Part shown: piece by piece, positions 17,083 through 26,168 of the stretch
Numbering within the stretch: the stretch's first letter is position 1
Layout: each line of letters starts with the position of its first letter
Source of the DNA: CAYLJJ01 sp964384025
GTDB taxonomy: Bacteria; Myxococcota_A; Bradymonadia; UBA7976; UBA1532
Reading direction: 5' to 3'
NCBI GenBank assembly: GCA_964384025.1
Contig: CAYLJJ010000009.1
Span: 1 to 64,000 of the forward strand
DNA length: 64,000 nucleotides
Position numbers and translations under genes: made by a program
Notes under the pieces: generated by a model
What the model saw: only the letters and a program-made list of their open reading frames with translations
Database searches by the model: none
Told to the model about the DNA's origin: nothing

Positions 17083-18932
17083 CGCCACACCTCCCAGAGC
17101 CCATCTAGAGTGCTGAGTAGATCACAGCCCAGATAGATAAAGCCATCCACGCCAGCAGCCCGCCAAGCCATCTCATAGCTCTTAGGGCGCCCAGCCAGCA
17201 GGATGCGTTGAGCCCCCGCCTCTTTAAGCTGCGCCGCCAGAGCTTCAACCCGCTCGGGGTAGAGGCGATCAGGGCCACAGATCACCGCGATCTTTGCGCT
17301 GCTCTCTTCAAAGCTGGAGCTTTCAATCGCCTCTATCCCCCCCGCCTCTAAGAGATTCCGAGAAAAACCGACCCGGCCACTGTGCTGAGCGAGGCTCCCC
17401 AAGGTCGCCAGGAAGGCCTTAGGCCGTCGTCCGTACTCTTCAAGATATCTATCACTGCGATCCCGTAGGACCTCAAAGGGCTCAGCCAAACGTCGCTCAG
17501 GGTGAGGGCTCCCCTCAGCGGCTGTTCCGCTGCCCATCAAGCTCAGCAGATCCAGGCGTTCCGCCGCTTCAAGCCGAGCCCTGAAGTTGGGCAGACTGGG
17601 CTGTGTCGTGCTCCAAGGCTCAGGGGGCCTCAAGCTTTTTCGCGAGAGGGGTGTTTCTCCCAGGTGGGGGAACTCGCTGATCCCCGTGAGAGGATCTTGG
17701 CGGGTGGCGAGACGCTCAAGCCGCGTTGCCCAGGTGGCCTCAAGCTGATCATGCACCCAGGGCAGGGCCTCAGGGAGACCGCCACGCGCTTCGATCTGTT
17801 GAAAGAAGGCCCAGCCTGCCTGACTCAACTCCTCGCTGAGTTGTTCGACGGCCCAAGCACCTCCAGCGGGATCAAGAACCTGAGCCAGATGAGCCTCGTC
17901 TCGAAGCAGCAGAGAGGTGTTGCGCGCCATCCGTTGCGCCAGAGCATCGGCCTCTCCAAGAGCAGCATCGAAGGGCAGGGGGGTGATGATCTCAGCGCCA
18001 CCCAAAGCAGCCGCGAAGCAGGAGACCGTGTTGCGCAGTAAATTTATCCAGGGGTCTCGACGGCTGAGGCTCCGGCGAGCGGTCTTCGTTTGGATCTGCA
18101 TCGAGGGGTTCTCCACCCCGCACAGCTCCATCACCCGCCCCCAGAGACGCCGCGCAGCTCTGAGCCGCGCGATCTCGAGGAAGAACTCTGTCCCCAGATC
18201 AAAGCGGAAGAGGAGCTGCGGGGCCCCTGCCGCTGGGCTCATTCCCTCCCTCTCCATCGCTCGCAGGTAGCTTAAGCCGCTGGCCAGAGCCAAGCCCAGA
18301 TCCTGAGCCTCAGAAGCTCCTCGGCGGTGATAGACTCCAGTGTTTACCCCCAGCGCTCGAACCTCAGGCAGCTCTTCATGACAAAAGCGCGCCAACTCAG
18401 CAGCTCGCTTGAGGCCCCCTTTCAAGGAATAGGGCAAACGACCCTGCTGGAAATAGAAGGCTAGAGGATCTGCATTAAAAGCCCCCTCCAGACTCTCTCT
18501 TCGACTGCGTTTGAGCTGAATCAGCTTGGCTGCTGCAGCTTCGAAAGCAGGACCAGCGTTTAGAGCGATTGGGCAGCCAATCCCCTCTAGGAGAGGTTCA
18601 AGCTTCGTGTCGCTTCTGATCTCCAGTTCTAGGGAATCTACACCTCCCTTGAGATCAGCGCTCAGCTCCTTAGATTTGGGGTTGGGGTGGAAGCTCCTAA
18701 GCTCCCAGGACTGCGCCTCGGCGCGACCGCCTCGCAAATAGGGGGCCCCCGCAGGGAGGCCCGGCTGAACAGGAAGCTGGGGGCGGTGGTAGAGGGGCAG
18801 ACGAGAGATGGCGTCATAGGTCTGATGGATCAGCCGGGCCTCAAATGAGGCTCCTCGAAGATCCTGCTCGACGCGCTCTCGCCAGCGCTCTGGAGAGACA
18901 GGGGGAAACTCTGACAGCGTAAAGGCTTTCAA
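17079..18932 (-). CDS. mutA: Methylmalonyl-CoA mutase, small subunit
   Basis: A 617-residue paralogue of the large subunit that forms the heterodimer but does not bind B12. It keeps the barrel-like region (LGVNTGVYHRRGASEAQDLG, FRFDLGTEFFLEIARLRAAR). At the place of the cobalamin motif it has LGSLAQHSGRVGF, without the DxHxxG signature, as expected for small subunits. The start is TTG 18932 (L/M-KAFTLSEF), with a perfect AGGAGG nine bases upstream; the longer frame to 18986 adds residues unlike the family. First gene of the mutA-mutB-meaB operon, separated from the upstream acr3 by about 100 bases. Confidence 0.88.
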   Translation of the reverse strand: MKAFTLSEFPPVSPERWRERVEQDLRGASFEARLIHQTYDAISRLPLYHRPQLPVQPGLPAGAPYLRGGRAEAQSWELRSFHPNPKSKELSADLKGGVDSLELEIRSDTKLEPLLEGIGCPIALNAGPAFEAAAAKLIQLKRSRRESLEGAFNADPLAFYFQQGRLPYSLKGGLKRAAELARFCHEELPEVRALGVNTGVYHRRGASEAQDLGLALASGLSYLRAMEREGMSPAAGAPQLLFRFDLGTEFFLEIARLRAARRLWGRVMELCGVENPSMQIQTKTARRSLSRRDPWINLLRNTVSCFAAALGGAEIITPLPFDAALGEADALAQRMARNTSLLLRDEAHLAQVLDPAGGAWAVEQLSEELSQAGWAFFQQIEARGGLPEALPWVHDQLEATWATRLERLATRQDPLTGISEFPHLGETPLSRKSLRPPEPWSTTQPSLPNFRARLEAAERLDLLSLMGSGTAAEGSPHPERRLAEPFEVLRDRSDRYLEEYGRRPKAFLATLGSLAQHSGRVGFSRNLLEAGGIEAIESSSFEESSAKIAVICGPDRLYPERVEALAAQLKEAGAQRILLAGRPKSYEMAWRAAGVDGFIYLGCDLLSTLDGLWEVWR

Positions 18933-19033
18933 AGAAGGGCTCCTCCTGGGCGTTATCGCCCGTTGCGCAGGGGAGCATGGAAACACTCATAGAGCGACTG
19001 TGCAAGAGGCTGTAGGTGAGTTGTTCAGGGCTG

Positions 19034-20068
19034 TTATCTCTTGATCGCTTCTAGAGTAAGCGATGGTGGGAACCAGTGTTGACTGCGATTGGCAAAGGTG
19101 ACGAGAGAGAGCATCACTGGAACCTCAATCAGTACCCCTACAACGGTCGCCAACGCGGCACCTGAGTTGAGCCCAAAGAGGCTGATCGCAACTGCAACCG
19201 CAAGCTCAAAGAAGTTGGATGTGCCGATCATCGCGGCAGGTGCTGCGATATCAAAAGGAAGCTTCAAGCTGCGGGCGAGCCCGTAGGTGATCGCGAAAAT
19301 GCCATAGCTCTGAACCAAGAGCGGGATGGCGATCAGCACAACATGAAGCGGTTGCGCGATGATGGTCTCCGCCTGGAACCCAAAGAGCAGGGTAATGGTG
19401 AGCAGTAGGCCCATGATTGAAGTGGGCTTAAGCCTATGCCCGAGCTCTTTGAGCTGATCAGCTTTGAGCAGATGTTGTGTCGCGACCCCCGCAGCGAGCG
19501 GAATGGCGACGAAAATAACAACCGAAGCGATGAGCGTCTCCCAAGGCACAAAGATATCGGTGACTCCAAGAAGCAGAGCTGCGATAGGTGCAAATGCGAC
19601 GACCATGATCAGATCGTTGATTGAAACTTGAACTAGGGTATAGTTCGCATCACCATTAACAAGGTAGCTCCATACAAAGACCATCGCGGTGCAAGGTGCC
19701 ACACCCAGTAAAATCATACCAGCAATATACTGTTGTGCGTCATCAACGGGCAAAAAATCAGCAAATAAATGCTCAAAAAAGAGCAAACCAAGCGCCGCCA
19801 TTGTGAATGGTTTTATCAACCAATTGACAGTGAGTGTAAGCGCGAGCCCTTTTGGTTTGTTCCCTACATCTTTGATAGATGAGAGGTCAACTTTGAGCAT
19901 CATCGGATAGATCATCAACCAGATGAGCAGGGCGATGATCAGGTTGACGCGCGCCCACTCAAAGCGCGCGACGATCTCAAAGATGCCTGGAGCGATGAGC
20001 CCCAGCCCAACCCCCACCATGATCGCAAGCGCAACCCAGAGAGAGAGAAAACGTTCAAAGATTCCCAT
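19034..20068 (-). CDS. acr3: Arsenite efflux transporter, ACR3 family
   Basis: A 344-residue inner-membrane protein with about ten hydrophobic helices. The ACR3 signature GVAPCTAMVFVWSYLVNGD carries the conserved transport cysteine, and the second motif IGTSNFFELAVAVAISLFG is also present. It exports arsenite using the proton motive force. ATG 20068 (MGIFERFLS) follows AAGGAC and removes the 33 non-conserved residues of the longer frame. It lies 22 bases downstream of arsR on the same strand, so both are controlled from the palindromic operator near 20464. No arsenate reductase gene is seen in the window. Confidence 0.92.
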   Translation of the reverse strand: MGIFERFLSLWVALAIMVGVGLGLIAPGIFEIVARFEWARVNLIIALLIWLMIYPMMLKVDLSSIKDVGNKPKGLALTLTVNWLIKPFTMAALGLLFFEHLFADFLPVDDAQQYIAGMILLGVAPCTAMVFVWSYLVNGDANYTLVQVSINDLIMVVAFAPIAALLLGVTDIFVPWETLIASVVIFVAIPLAAGVATQHLLKADQLKELGHRLKPTSIMGLLLTITLLFGFQAETIIAQPLHVVLIAIPLLVQSYGIFAITYGLARSLKLPFDIAAPAAMIGTSNFFELAVAVAISLFGLNSGAALATVVGVLIEVPVMLSLVTFANRSQHWFPPSLTLEAIKR

Positions 20069-20090
20069 GGTTCGGTCCTTCTTTGTGCTG

Positions 20091-20435
20091 TTACAGCGCC
20101 GCAATGAGGCGCTTGAGTAGGGCGATGGCGCTGGGCTCGACGCAGTAGCAGACACGAGGGCCATCAACCTTGCCCCGAATCAGGCCCGCCGCCTTAAGCT
20201 GCTTAAGGTGTTGCGAGATGGTTGATTGGGCGAGGGGGATCACATCAACAATCGCGCCAACAATGCAGCTGTCACGACGCAGAAGCATGCGTATGATGGT
20301 GACACGAGCAGGGTGGCCAAGCGCCTTGGCGAAATGCGCAAGTTGTATGTTGGCCTGCTCCTCAGTAAGCATGAGGCTCTTGTTCGGTTGAGACGACGAG
20401 CAATCTGTTGGGGGATTATCTGGTGCTCGCTCCAT
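20091..20435 (-). CDS. arsR: ArsR/SmtB-family transcriptional repressor
   Basis: A 114-residue winged-helix repressor. AHFAKALGHPARVTIIRMLL begins the DNA-binding fold, and LAQSTISQHLKQLKAAGLIR is the recognition helix region. A cysteine at position 57 (RRDSCIVG) and a CYC pair at 96 and 98 could form the arsenite site; this is not the classical ELCVCDL motif but resembles other ArsR subtypes. ATG 20435 has GAGGA upstream. It autoregulates the arsR-acr3 unit, with the likely operator just upstream of its start. Confidence 0.9.
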   Translation of the reverse strand: MERAPDNPPTDCSSSQPNKSLMLTEEQANIQLAHFAKALGHPARVTIIRMLLRRDSCIVGAIVDVIPLAQSTISQHLKQLKAAGLIRGKVDGPRVCYCVEPSAIALLKRLIAAL

Positions 20436-20456
20436 TTTCAGCTTCCTCAGACAGAG

Positions 20457-20471
20457 TATATCGTCGATATA
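20457..20471 (-). promoter_or_regulatory. Palindromic operator of the arsR-acr3 unit
   Basis: TATATCGTCGATATA is a perfect 15-base palindrome about a central T (20464). It lies 22 bases upstream of the arsR start. ArsR/SmtB repressors bind AT-rich dyads of this size overlapping the promoter. On the minus strand a TTGATA-like -35 element lies upstream, and the palindrome supplies a TATA-rich -10 region. Repressor binding here is inferred from position and symmetry. Confidence 0.6.
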
Positions 20472-20577
20472 CGATTAAGCGATCAATATCAAGTCTATGT
20501 TCCCTTTATGGCTCTCATTTCGGGACCCTCTTCCGGCGACGGTTTCAGGCCAGCTCATGTTGAGCCTTTGAAATATT

Positions 20578-20640
20578 GGTTTAAAGAGCCGGATGTGTGG
20601 CCCACAAGTCCGGTTCTGTGAGAGAGTCCCTACTCGACCA
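20578..20640 (+). other. Group II intron 3' end remnant (domain V and short domain VI)
   Basis: At 20586-20616 GAGCCGGA pairs with TCCGGTTC around a TGTG/CACA upper stem and a two-base AG bulge. This is the architecture of group II intron domain V, including the AGC catalytic triad near its 5' end. It is followed by CTGTGAGAGAG and ends in CCTACTCGACC, the kind of 3' terminus seen in bacterial introns. No reverse transcriptase or domains I-III are evident in the 100 bases upstream, so the element is a truncated relic. The remaining intergenic sequence up to 20979 holds no gene I can support. Confidence 0.55.
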
Positions 20641-20979
20641 TTCGCAGCTCTGCTGTGGATGAAAGCAAGGCAGTTGTTGGTGCCGATGACACCCAGGCGC
20701 GGCTGGGATGCTTGGCAGAACTCAGCTCCTCCTGCGCTCCCATTCGCGCCTGTGCACCTGTTACAGGCGCATGGCGTCGGTGGCACAGCCACTGGAGCCG
20801 ACGAAGTCGGCGAAGCAAGTAACGCAGCCGTAGAGTGTGGCAACTCACGGCGCTCTAGCGATATCGAGATGCTCTTCGGTTTGGCGAAGATATTGTTTCA
20901 GAGACATGTGAATAAAAAAACGCTAGACTTTTGGATGTACTGAGCACTCGCCCCAACATTCCAGCCACGAGAAGAGCCG

Positions 20980-23900
20980 ATGTCACACCATCTCCTTCTA
21001 TCCCTCATCGTCTCACTGATTGGGTTCAGTTGGTCTTTGACTGCCCAAGCAGATCTCTGTAATCCCGCTTGGCCCTATCCAGAGGAGATCTCCCTGGCCG
21101 AGACCTACAATCGTCTCTATCAGAGCGACTATCCCAGTTGCAGTTACCAAGCGATGCAGCTCCTTTTGGAGGAGCGCGCAGCGGAGATGCGCTCCGTTTG
21201 GAGCTTAGAGGAGTTGGCTGAGATTCAGGTCTTGGTTTTTGACACCGCAGGGACACAAGCCCTCCAACTTAAAATCCTCGACCCTCAGGGGGCGCTTTTT
21301 GTGCCTCTCTATGATCCAGGCCCCTGGACCCCAGACTCCCGAGGCTGGCTTCCAGACCAGGGCAGCGATCTATTGGATATTGAGGCATTATTGGAGGCCT
21401 GGGGCTATGGACCAGACACCCTCTTCTCCTTCTCTATAGGGGAAAGGGTCTTGAACAGCGATAACGCCTACCTGCTCAGCGGTGAGGAGCCGGGGGAGCT
21501 TATTATAGCCTATAATGACGGGAGCTTACAGGGAGGAGACCGAGACGCCAATGAGCCTATTTTTCTGGGCTTACCACCCATCTACTGTGAGGCAGAGAGC
21601 TGTGATGGGGTAGACAATGATTGCGATGGAGAAGTAGATGAGGGCTGCTCCTGCCCTGCTCAGACCATCATCCTCCTGAGCGATGAAGAGACCTTGGCTA
21701 ATGGAGAAGCGGCGGTGCCTACCTATGATGGGAACGCACGCTGGACTGCTGATATCGAGGGAGCTACTTGGATTTGGGATGTGGAGTTTGAGGCAGCCCC
21801 TGGTGTGAATAGGTGGGTCCTCTTTGAGCGCCGCTTTCAGCTCCCTGAGGATGCAACCCTGCTCAGTGGTCATTTGGAAGTGGCCGCTGACAACAGCTAT
21901 GAGTGTAGCCTCAATGGACAAGGGGGATTTCACTCAACCTCTGAGTTCAACTACTTCCAGGAGTTTGTCCAACTCTTTGACCTGGAAGGGCTTCTAATTC
22001 CCGGAGAGAACATCCTCCGCTGCGAGGTGATGAACTGGGCTCAGCCTGGAGGCAGCGCTTACTCCAATCCGGCGGGGATCCTCTTCCGGTTGGAGGCCAA
22101 CACCTCTGCCTCAGCATTCTCTGAGATCTGTGACGGCGTTGACAATGACTGTGATGGTGAGATCGACGAGGGCCTGCTCAACGCCTGTGGAGAGTGTGGC
22201 TCTCTGCCGGCGGAGATCTGTGACGGCGTTGACAATGACTGTGATGGTGAGATTGATGAGGGCTTTAATTTGGGGTCGCGCTGTGAGTTGGAGCGCTGTG
22301 GAGGCGTAGCGCCTCTCTGTGTCCAGGTTGGAGCTTGGGCCTGTGCTCCAGATGGGAGTGTGGTCTGTAGTGAAATGGAGCGCTGCTATGAGCCCCTTTT
22401 GTGGCAGTTGGGCAGCTTTGAGTATGGTCTTCGTCCTCGAGAGGGGGCCGCGGAGTTCCCCGCTGAGGATCAGCACTTCGAGCGTTTCAACTATAGGGTG
22501 GTGGGTCAGGGTGATCCCAATCCCCAGATGCCAGGCTACCTCAGCCAGCAACCGATGCGCTTTATCGATCCTCATCGGGCCCTCAGTAACAGCACTCCAG
22601 AGTTGAGTATCAGCTTCTTGTTAAATCGGGAGCTGGAGGGGGGGGAATTGGAGTGGAGCCGCTATGGTTCTGAGACCAACGCTCTCTACCTGGATGGTGA
22701 ACTTCTGGGGAGCAATGCCATCGCCGAGGGGGTCAACTCCCTCTACCATGTTCAGCTGCCCACCCTGGCGGCGGGAGAGCATGAGCTGCTGATTCAGTAC
22801 CAAGCTGGGGGGGCTCAGAATGGCAACTATCTGGACGCCCTGCGACTCTACGTTCGCCGCTGCGAACCTCTGGGACCTGAACTCTGCGGCAATGGGATGG
22901 ATGATGACTGCGACTGTGAGCTGGACGAGGGCTTTGAGGGGTTGGGGGGCTTCTGTGCCGAGGGTGAGGGGATCTGCAGCTCTGAGGGCCTGATGATCTG
23001 TAGCTCAGACGCTCTGAACCTGGAGTGTGGTGCTCCTGAGATCCTCCCTATGGAGGAGATCTGCGATAGTTTGGACAATGATTGCGATGGCTTCATCGAT
23101 GAAGAGCTGCTCAACGCCTGTGATCAGTGTGGTCCCACCCCTGAGGAGATCTGCGATGGTGAAGACAATGACTGTGACGGAGAGATTGATGAGGGCCTAC
23201 TCAACCTCTGTGGTGCATGCGGCCCTGCCCCTGAGGAGATCTGTGACGGTCTAGACAATGATTGTGATGGCTTCACAGATGAGGGTCTGCTCAACGCCTG
23301 TGGCAATTGTGGCTTGCTGCCTGAGGAGATCTGCTATGACGCTGAGGACAACGACTGCGATGGCTTTATCGACGAGGGCTGCTTTTGCCACAGTCAGGTT
23401 AGGATCTTCAGCGATGAAGAGACCCAAGCCAATGGAGCGGCGGCGGTGCCTACTTATGATGGAAATGCTCGCTGGACCGCTGAGATCGAAGAAGCTATCT
23501 GGATCTGGGATATGGAGTTTGAAGCGGAGCCTGAGATCGATCGAAAGGTCTACTTTGAGCGGCGCTTCCTCCTCCCTGAAGAGGCCCTGAGCTTTGATGG
23601 GGTTTTGGAGATTGCAGCAGACAACAGCTATGCATGCAGCCTCAACGGTCATGGCGATCTCCGCTCTGACCTGGGGCTTAACTACTTCGAAGAGTATCTC
23701 CAGCGCTTTGTTTTGGATAGCCTCCTGATCTCTGGTGAGAACATCCTCCGCTGTGAGGTCCTCAACTGGGCGCAGCCTGGGGGTTCTGCCTACACCAACC
23801 CTGGTGGTCTACTCTTCCGTCTAGAGGCGGAGGCTCGCTCTCCTATCCTGCCAGAAGCTTGTGACGGCTTTGACAATGATTGCGATGGTGAGGTGGATGA

Positions 23901-25491
23901 GGGACCCTTTGGTCCAGAGATTTGTGAGGATGGTCTGGACAACAACTGCAACGGTTTGGTGGATGAGGGCTGTCCTGAGAGCTGTGACTCCGACTGGCCT
24001 TTCCCCTGCGAGATCAGCGTCGCGGAGGCCTGGAACCGGAGCTTTACGGGCCAATATTCGGGCCAAGACTATGCAGCTTTGATGGATTTGGTGGAGGACC
24101 ATGGTGGAGAGATGCAGGGGATCTGGGACATCTACAGCCTGGAGCGCTTACAGGTCTTGGTCTTTGACACCTCTGGAGTCAACGCTCTCTTTATGGTGGT
24201 GGGTGATGTTCGGATTGAGTTGCATGATCCCGGCCCCTGGACCCCCACATCTCGAGGTTGGCAGCCTGATCAAGGGGCTCAGATCCTAGAGACTGCTCAG
24301 ATCCTGGAGGAGGCAGGCTTTGATCCTGAAACCCCCTTCTCTCTGGCTGTAGGTCGGCGTTCCATGAACGCCAGTAACACTTGGTTCCTTGATGGAGATG
24401 GTGGCAGCTTCCTTCTGGCCTATAACGATGGTGGCCTACAGAACGGTGACCGAGATGCCAACGAGCCGATCATCCTGGGCTTTACTGCAGCCTGCCTTCC
24501 TGAAGTCTGTGATGGTGAGGACAATGATTGCGATGGCTTAATAGATGAGGAGTTGCTCAACGCCTGCGGTGCCTGCGGACCCGTACCAGAGGAGATCTGC
24601 GACGGCGAGGACAATAACTGCGATGGTGCTATCGACGAGGGCCTACTCAATGTTTGCGGCGCCTGTGGCGCTGTGCCAGAGGAGATCTGTGACGGCGAAG
24701 ACAATGACTGCGATGGCGTAACTGATGAGGGCCTGCTCAACGCCTGCGGCGCCTGCGGCGCTGTGCCAGAGGAGATCTGTGACGGCGAAGACAATGACTG
24801 CGATGGCGTAACTGATGAGGGCCTGCTCAACGCCTGCGGCGCCTGCGGCGCTGTGCCAGAGGAGATCTGCGGGGATAACTTAGACAACAACTGCAATGGC
24901 GAAGTGGATGAGGGCTGCTGTGGAATGAGGTCCGGGCTCTGCATCGATGAGTGTGTTGAAGGCATGATCTGTGATTCAGCCTGCGAAGCCTGCATCAGCC
25001 CCTGCACTCAGGAAGGGAACGAGTGCGTCGATAATTGTGGTATGGGTGAGTCCTGTAACGATGGCTGTGAGCGCTGTGTCCCTGTGGTGGTGTCTGACTG
25101 TGCTCCCAATGAAGAGGGTCTCTGCGTAGACGCCTGCCCCACTGGCTCTGTCTGCAACGCTGCCTGTGATGGTTGTATCCAGCTGGAGTGCAGCCTAGAC
25201 GCTGATGGCCTCTGTGTTGACAACTGTGGCTTAGAGATGCGCTGCCATGCTGAATGCACTCACTGCGTACAGGATGTGTGCAGCTTAGACGCTGATGGTC
25301 TCTGCGTTGACAACTGTGGTGAGGGGACCGTCTGCAATGCCGCCTGCGAGGCTTGCATTGTAGAGGAGCTTGACCCATGTGAAGATCCTGGAGTTCCCAA
25401 CCCCCATTGCTCCATCAACCATAGAAGCCCTGTAGCTTGGTGGCTCCTCCTGGGTCTTCCCCTCCTGATCCGTCGCCAAAGATCTCGTTGA
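20980..25491 (+). CDS. Giant secreted MopE-like protein with 15 DNDCDG repeats
   Basis: A 1503-residue cell-surface protein. A signal peptide ends near TAQA-DLC. About fifteen copies of the C-D-G-x-D-N-D-C-D-G-x-x-D-E-G motif (Cu-binding MopE type; calcium or copper loops) are spread through it. Two DUF4114-like modules (about residues 25-200 and 1005-1170, each with YNDGxLQxGDRDANEPI) and two copies of a sandwich-like module starting SDEETxANGxAAVPTYDGNA show internal duplication. The tail holds Cys-rich repeats of the type DADGLCVDNCG. The C-terminus has a hydrophobic helix (SPVAWWLLLGLPLLI) followed by RRQRSR, like myxobacterial sorting signals. Many disulfides or metal loops are likely. 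The ligand is unknown. Confidence 0.8.
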   Translation: MSHHLLLSLIVSLIGFSWSLTAQADLCNPAWPYPEEISLAETYNRLYQSDYPSCSYQAMQLLLEERAAEMRSVWSLEELAEIQVLVFDTAGTQALQLKILDPQGALFVPLYDPGPWTPDSRGWLPDQGSDLLDIEALLEAWGYGPDTLFSFSIGERVLNSDNAYLLSGEEPGELIIAYNDGSLQGGDRDANEPIFLGLPPIYCEAESCDGVDNDCDGEVDEGCSCPAQTIILLSDEETLANGEAAVPTYDGNARWTADIEGATWIWDVEFEAAPGVNRWVLFERRFQLPEDATLLSGHLEVAADNSYECSLNGQGGFHSTSEFNYFQEFVQLFDLEGLLIPGENILRCEVMNWAQPGGSAYSNPAGILFRLEANTSASAFSEICDGVDNDCDGEIDEGLLNACGECGSLPAEICDGVDNDCDGEIDEGFNLGSRCELERCGGVAPLCVQVGAWACAPDGSVVCSEMERCYEPLLWQLGSFEYGLRPREGAAEFPAEDQHFERFNYRVVGQGDPNPQMPGYLSQQPMRFIDPHRALSNSTPELSISFLLNRELEGGELEWSRYGSETNALYLDGELLGSNAIAEGVNSLYHVQLPTLAAGEHELLIQYQAGGAQNGNYLDALRLYVRRCEPLGPELCGNGMDDDCDCELDEGFEGLGGFCAEGEGICSSEGLMICSSDALNLECGAPEILPMEEICDSLDNDCDGFIDEELLNACDQCGPTPEEICDGEDNDCDGEIDEGLLNLCGACGPAPEEICDGLDNDCDGFTDEGLLNACGNCGLLPEEICYDAEDNDCDGFIDEGCFCHSQVRIFSDEETQANGAAAVPTYDGNARWTAEIEEAIWIWDMEFEAEPEIDRKVYFERRFLLPEEALSFDGVLEIAADNSYACSLNGHGDLRSDLGLNYFEEYLQRFVLDSLLISGENILRCEVLNWAQPGGSAYTNPGGLLFRLEAEARSPILPEACDGFDNDCDGEVDEGPFGPEICEDGLDNNCNGLVDEGCPESCDSDWPFPCEISVAEAWNRSFTGQYSGQDYAALMDLVEDHGGEMQGIWDIYSLERLQVLVFDTSGVNALFMVVGDVRIELHDPGPWTPTSRGWQPDQGAQILETAQILEEAGFDPETPFSLAVGRRSMNASNTWFLDGDGGSFLLAYNDGGLQNGDRDANEPIILGFTAACLPEVCDGEDNDCDGLIDEELLNACGACGPVPEEICDGEDNNCDGAIDEGLLNVCGACGAVPEEICDGEDNDCDGVTDEGLLNACGACGAVPEEICDGEDNDCDGVTDEGLLNACGACGAVPEEICGDNLDNNCNGEVDEGCCGMRSGLCIDECVEGMICDSACEACISPCTQEGNECVDNCGMGESCNDGCERCVPVVVSDCAPNEEGLCVDACPTGSVCNAACDGCIQLECSLDADGLCVDNCGLEMRCHAECTHCVQDVCSLDADGLCVDNCGEGTVCNAACEACIVEELDPCEDPGVPNPHCSINHRSPVAWWLLLGLPLLIRRQRSR
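24671..24860 (+). repeat. Tandem 90-bp repeat inside the MopE-like gene
   Basis: The block beginning CTGTGCCAGAGGAGATCTG recurs at 24671, 24761 and 24851, a period of exactly 90 bases (30 codons). The first two units are identical at the nucleotide level; the third is cut short by divergence after GAGATCTG. The identity of synonymous positions implies a recent duplication or ongoing gene conversion, whereas the other repeats in the gene have diverged. Confidence 0.9.
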
Positions 25492-25535
25492 TCTCCTGCG
25501 GTACCTACAACACTCAAAACCTTAAAGAGCCAAGT

Positions 25536-26168
25536 TTACTCTTGAGGGCCTCTTCGTAGCTCTTCTAGAAGCCCTCTCACTTGAGGATCGCTCTCGATCT
25601 CCTCCACCGCCTCATAGATCTCTATCGCCTTCTCGCGCTCTCCCAAAAGCAGCAGGAGCGAGCCCTTAGCCCGCATAAACTCTGGGTGCGAAGGATACTT
25701 GGCCAACACCATCTCACATCGCTCAAGCGCGAGTTGGTAATTCCCCGCCTTGAGGGCTGTCTGCATCAGGCTTCTTGAGCGGGTGATGCTTAAGTCTGGA
25801 GTGTCCTGTTTTACACGCAGGCCACGAGCGCGATACGCCTCAACCAGGGACTTATCGGCGATAGAGGGCTTGGGCGGCACCAAGCGGCTCAAAGGGATGC
25901 TCTTTACCTGATCGGAGACCTCACTGTGCTCAATGATGATGCGTTGTCCGCTGGCCAGCATCGGGATCTGCACCTCCGTCAACATATCGCCGTTGTTCCA
26001 ACTCACCTTCATCACCGTTGTAGAGCCAAAGCCAAAGGGGCGCAGCAGCGTGCCCTCCTCCAACAGCGCTGGGTTCTTCTTAGGGGCGGGCTCGATCAGA
26101 TAGTGAGTATAGTTGCGCGCTGAGCAAGCGCCTAAGAGTAGACTCAGGGTCAGGATCATCGGTTTCAT
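25536..26168 (-). CDS. Lipoprotein with TPR-like C-terminus
   Basis: A 210-residue lipoprotein: the N-terminus MILTLSLLLGACSARN contains a lipobox (LGAC), giving a lipidated Cys at about residue 15. The middle region is predicted beta-rich. Residues 130-200 contain TPR-like helices (ALKAGNYQLALERCEMVLAK followed by HPEFMRAKGSLLLLLGEREK). It overlaps the preceding gene by 4 bases and is the last gene of a minus-strand envelope cluster. No named family was recognised; an adaptor role in an outer-membrane assembly is plausible from the lipobox and TPR. Confidence 0.6.
   Translation of the reverse strand: MKPMILTLSLLLGACSARNYTHYLIEPAPKKNPALLEEGTLLRPFGFGSTTVMKVSWNNGDMLTEVQIPMLASGQRIIIEHSEVSDQVKSIPLSRLVPPKPSIADKSLVEAYRARGLRVKQDTPDLSITRSRSLMQTALKAGNYQLALERCEMVLAKYPSHPEFMRAKGSLLLLLGEREKAIEIYEAVEEIESDPQVRGLLEELRRGPQE

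Noticed and set aside
17079..18932. Considered a B12-binding site in the small mutase subunit
   Set aside because: The DxHxxG motif is absent; the local sequence AQHSGRVGF does not supply it, as expected for small subunits.
20475..20943. Several frames on both strands between arsR and the MopE-like gene
   Set aside because: They run through the intron relic, overlap each other and have no domain or convincing start.
22120..24920. Regularly repeated blocks considered as a CRISPR array
   Set aside because: The repeats are in-frame protein repeats (DNDCDG loops) of unequal spacing within one long gene.
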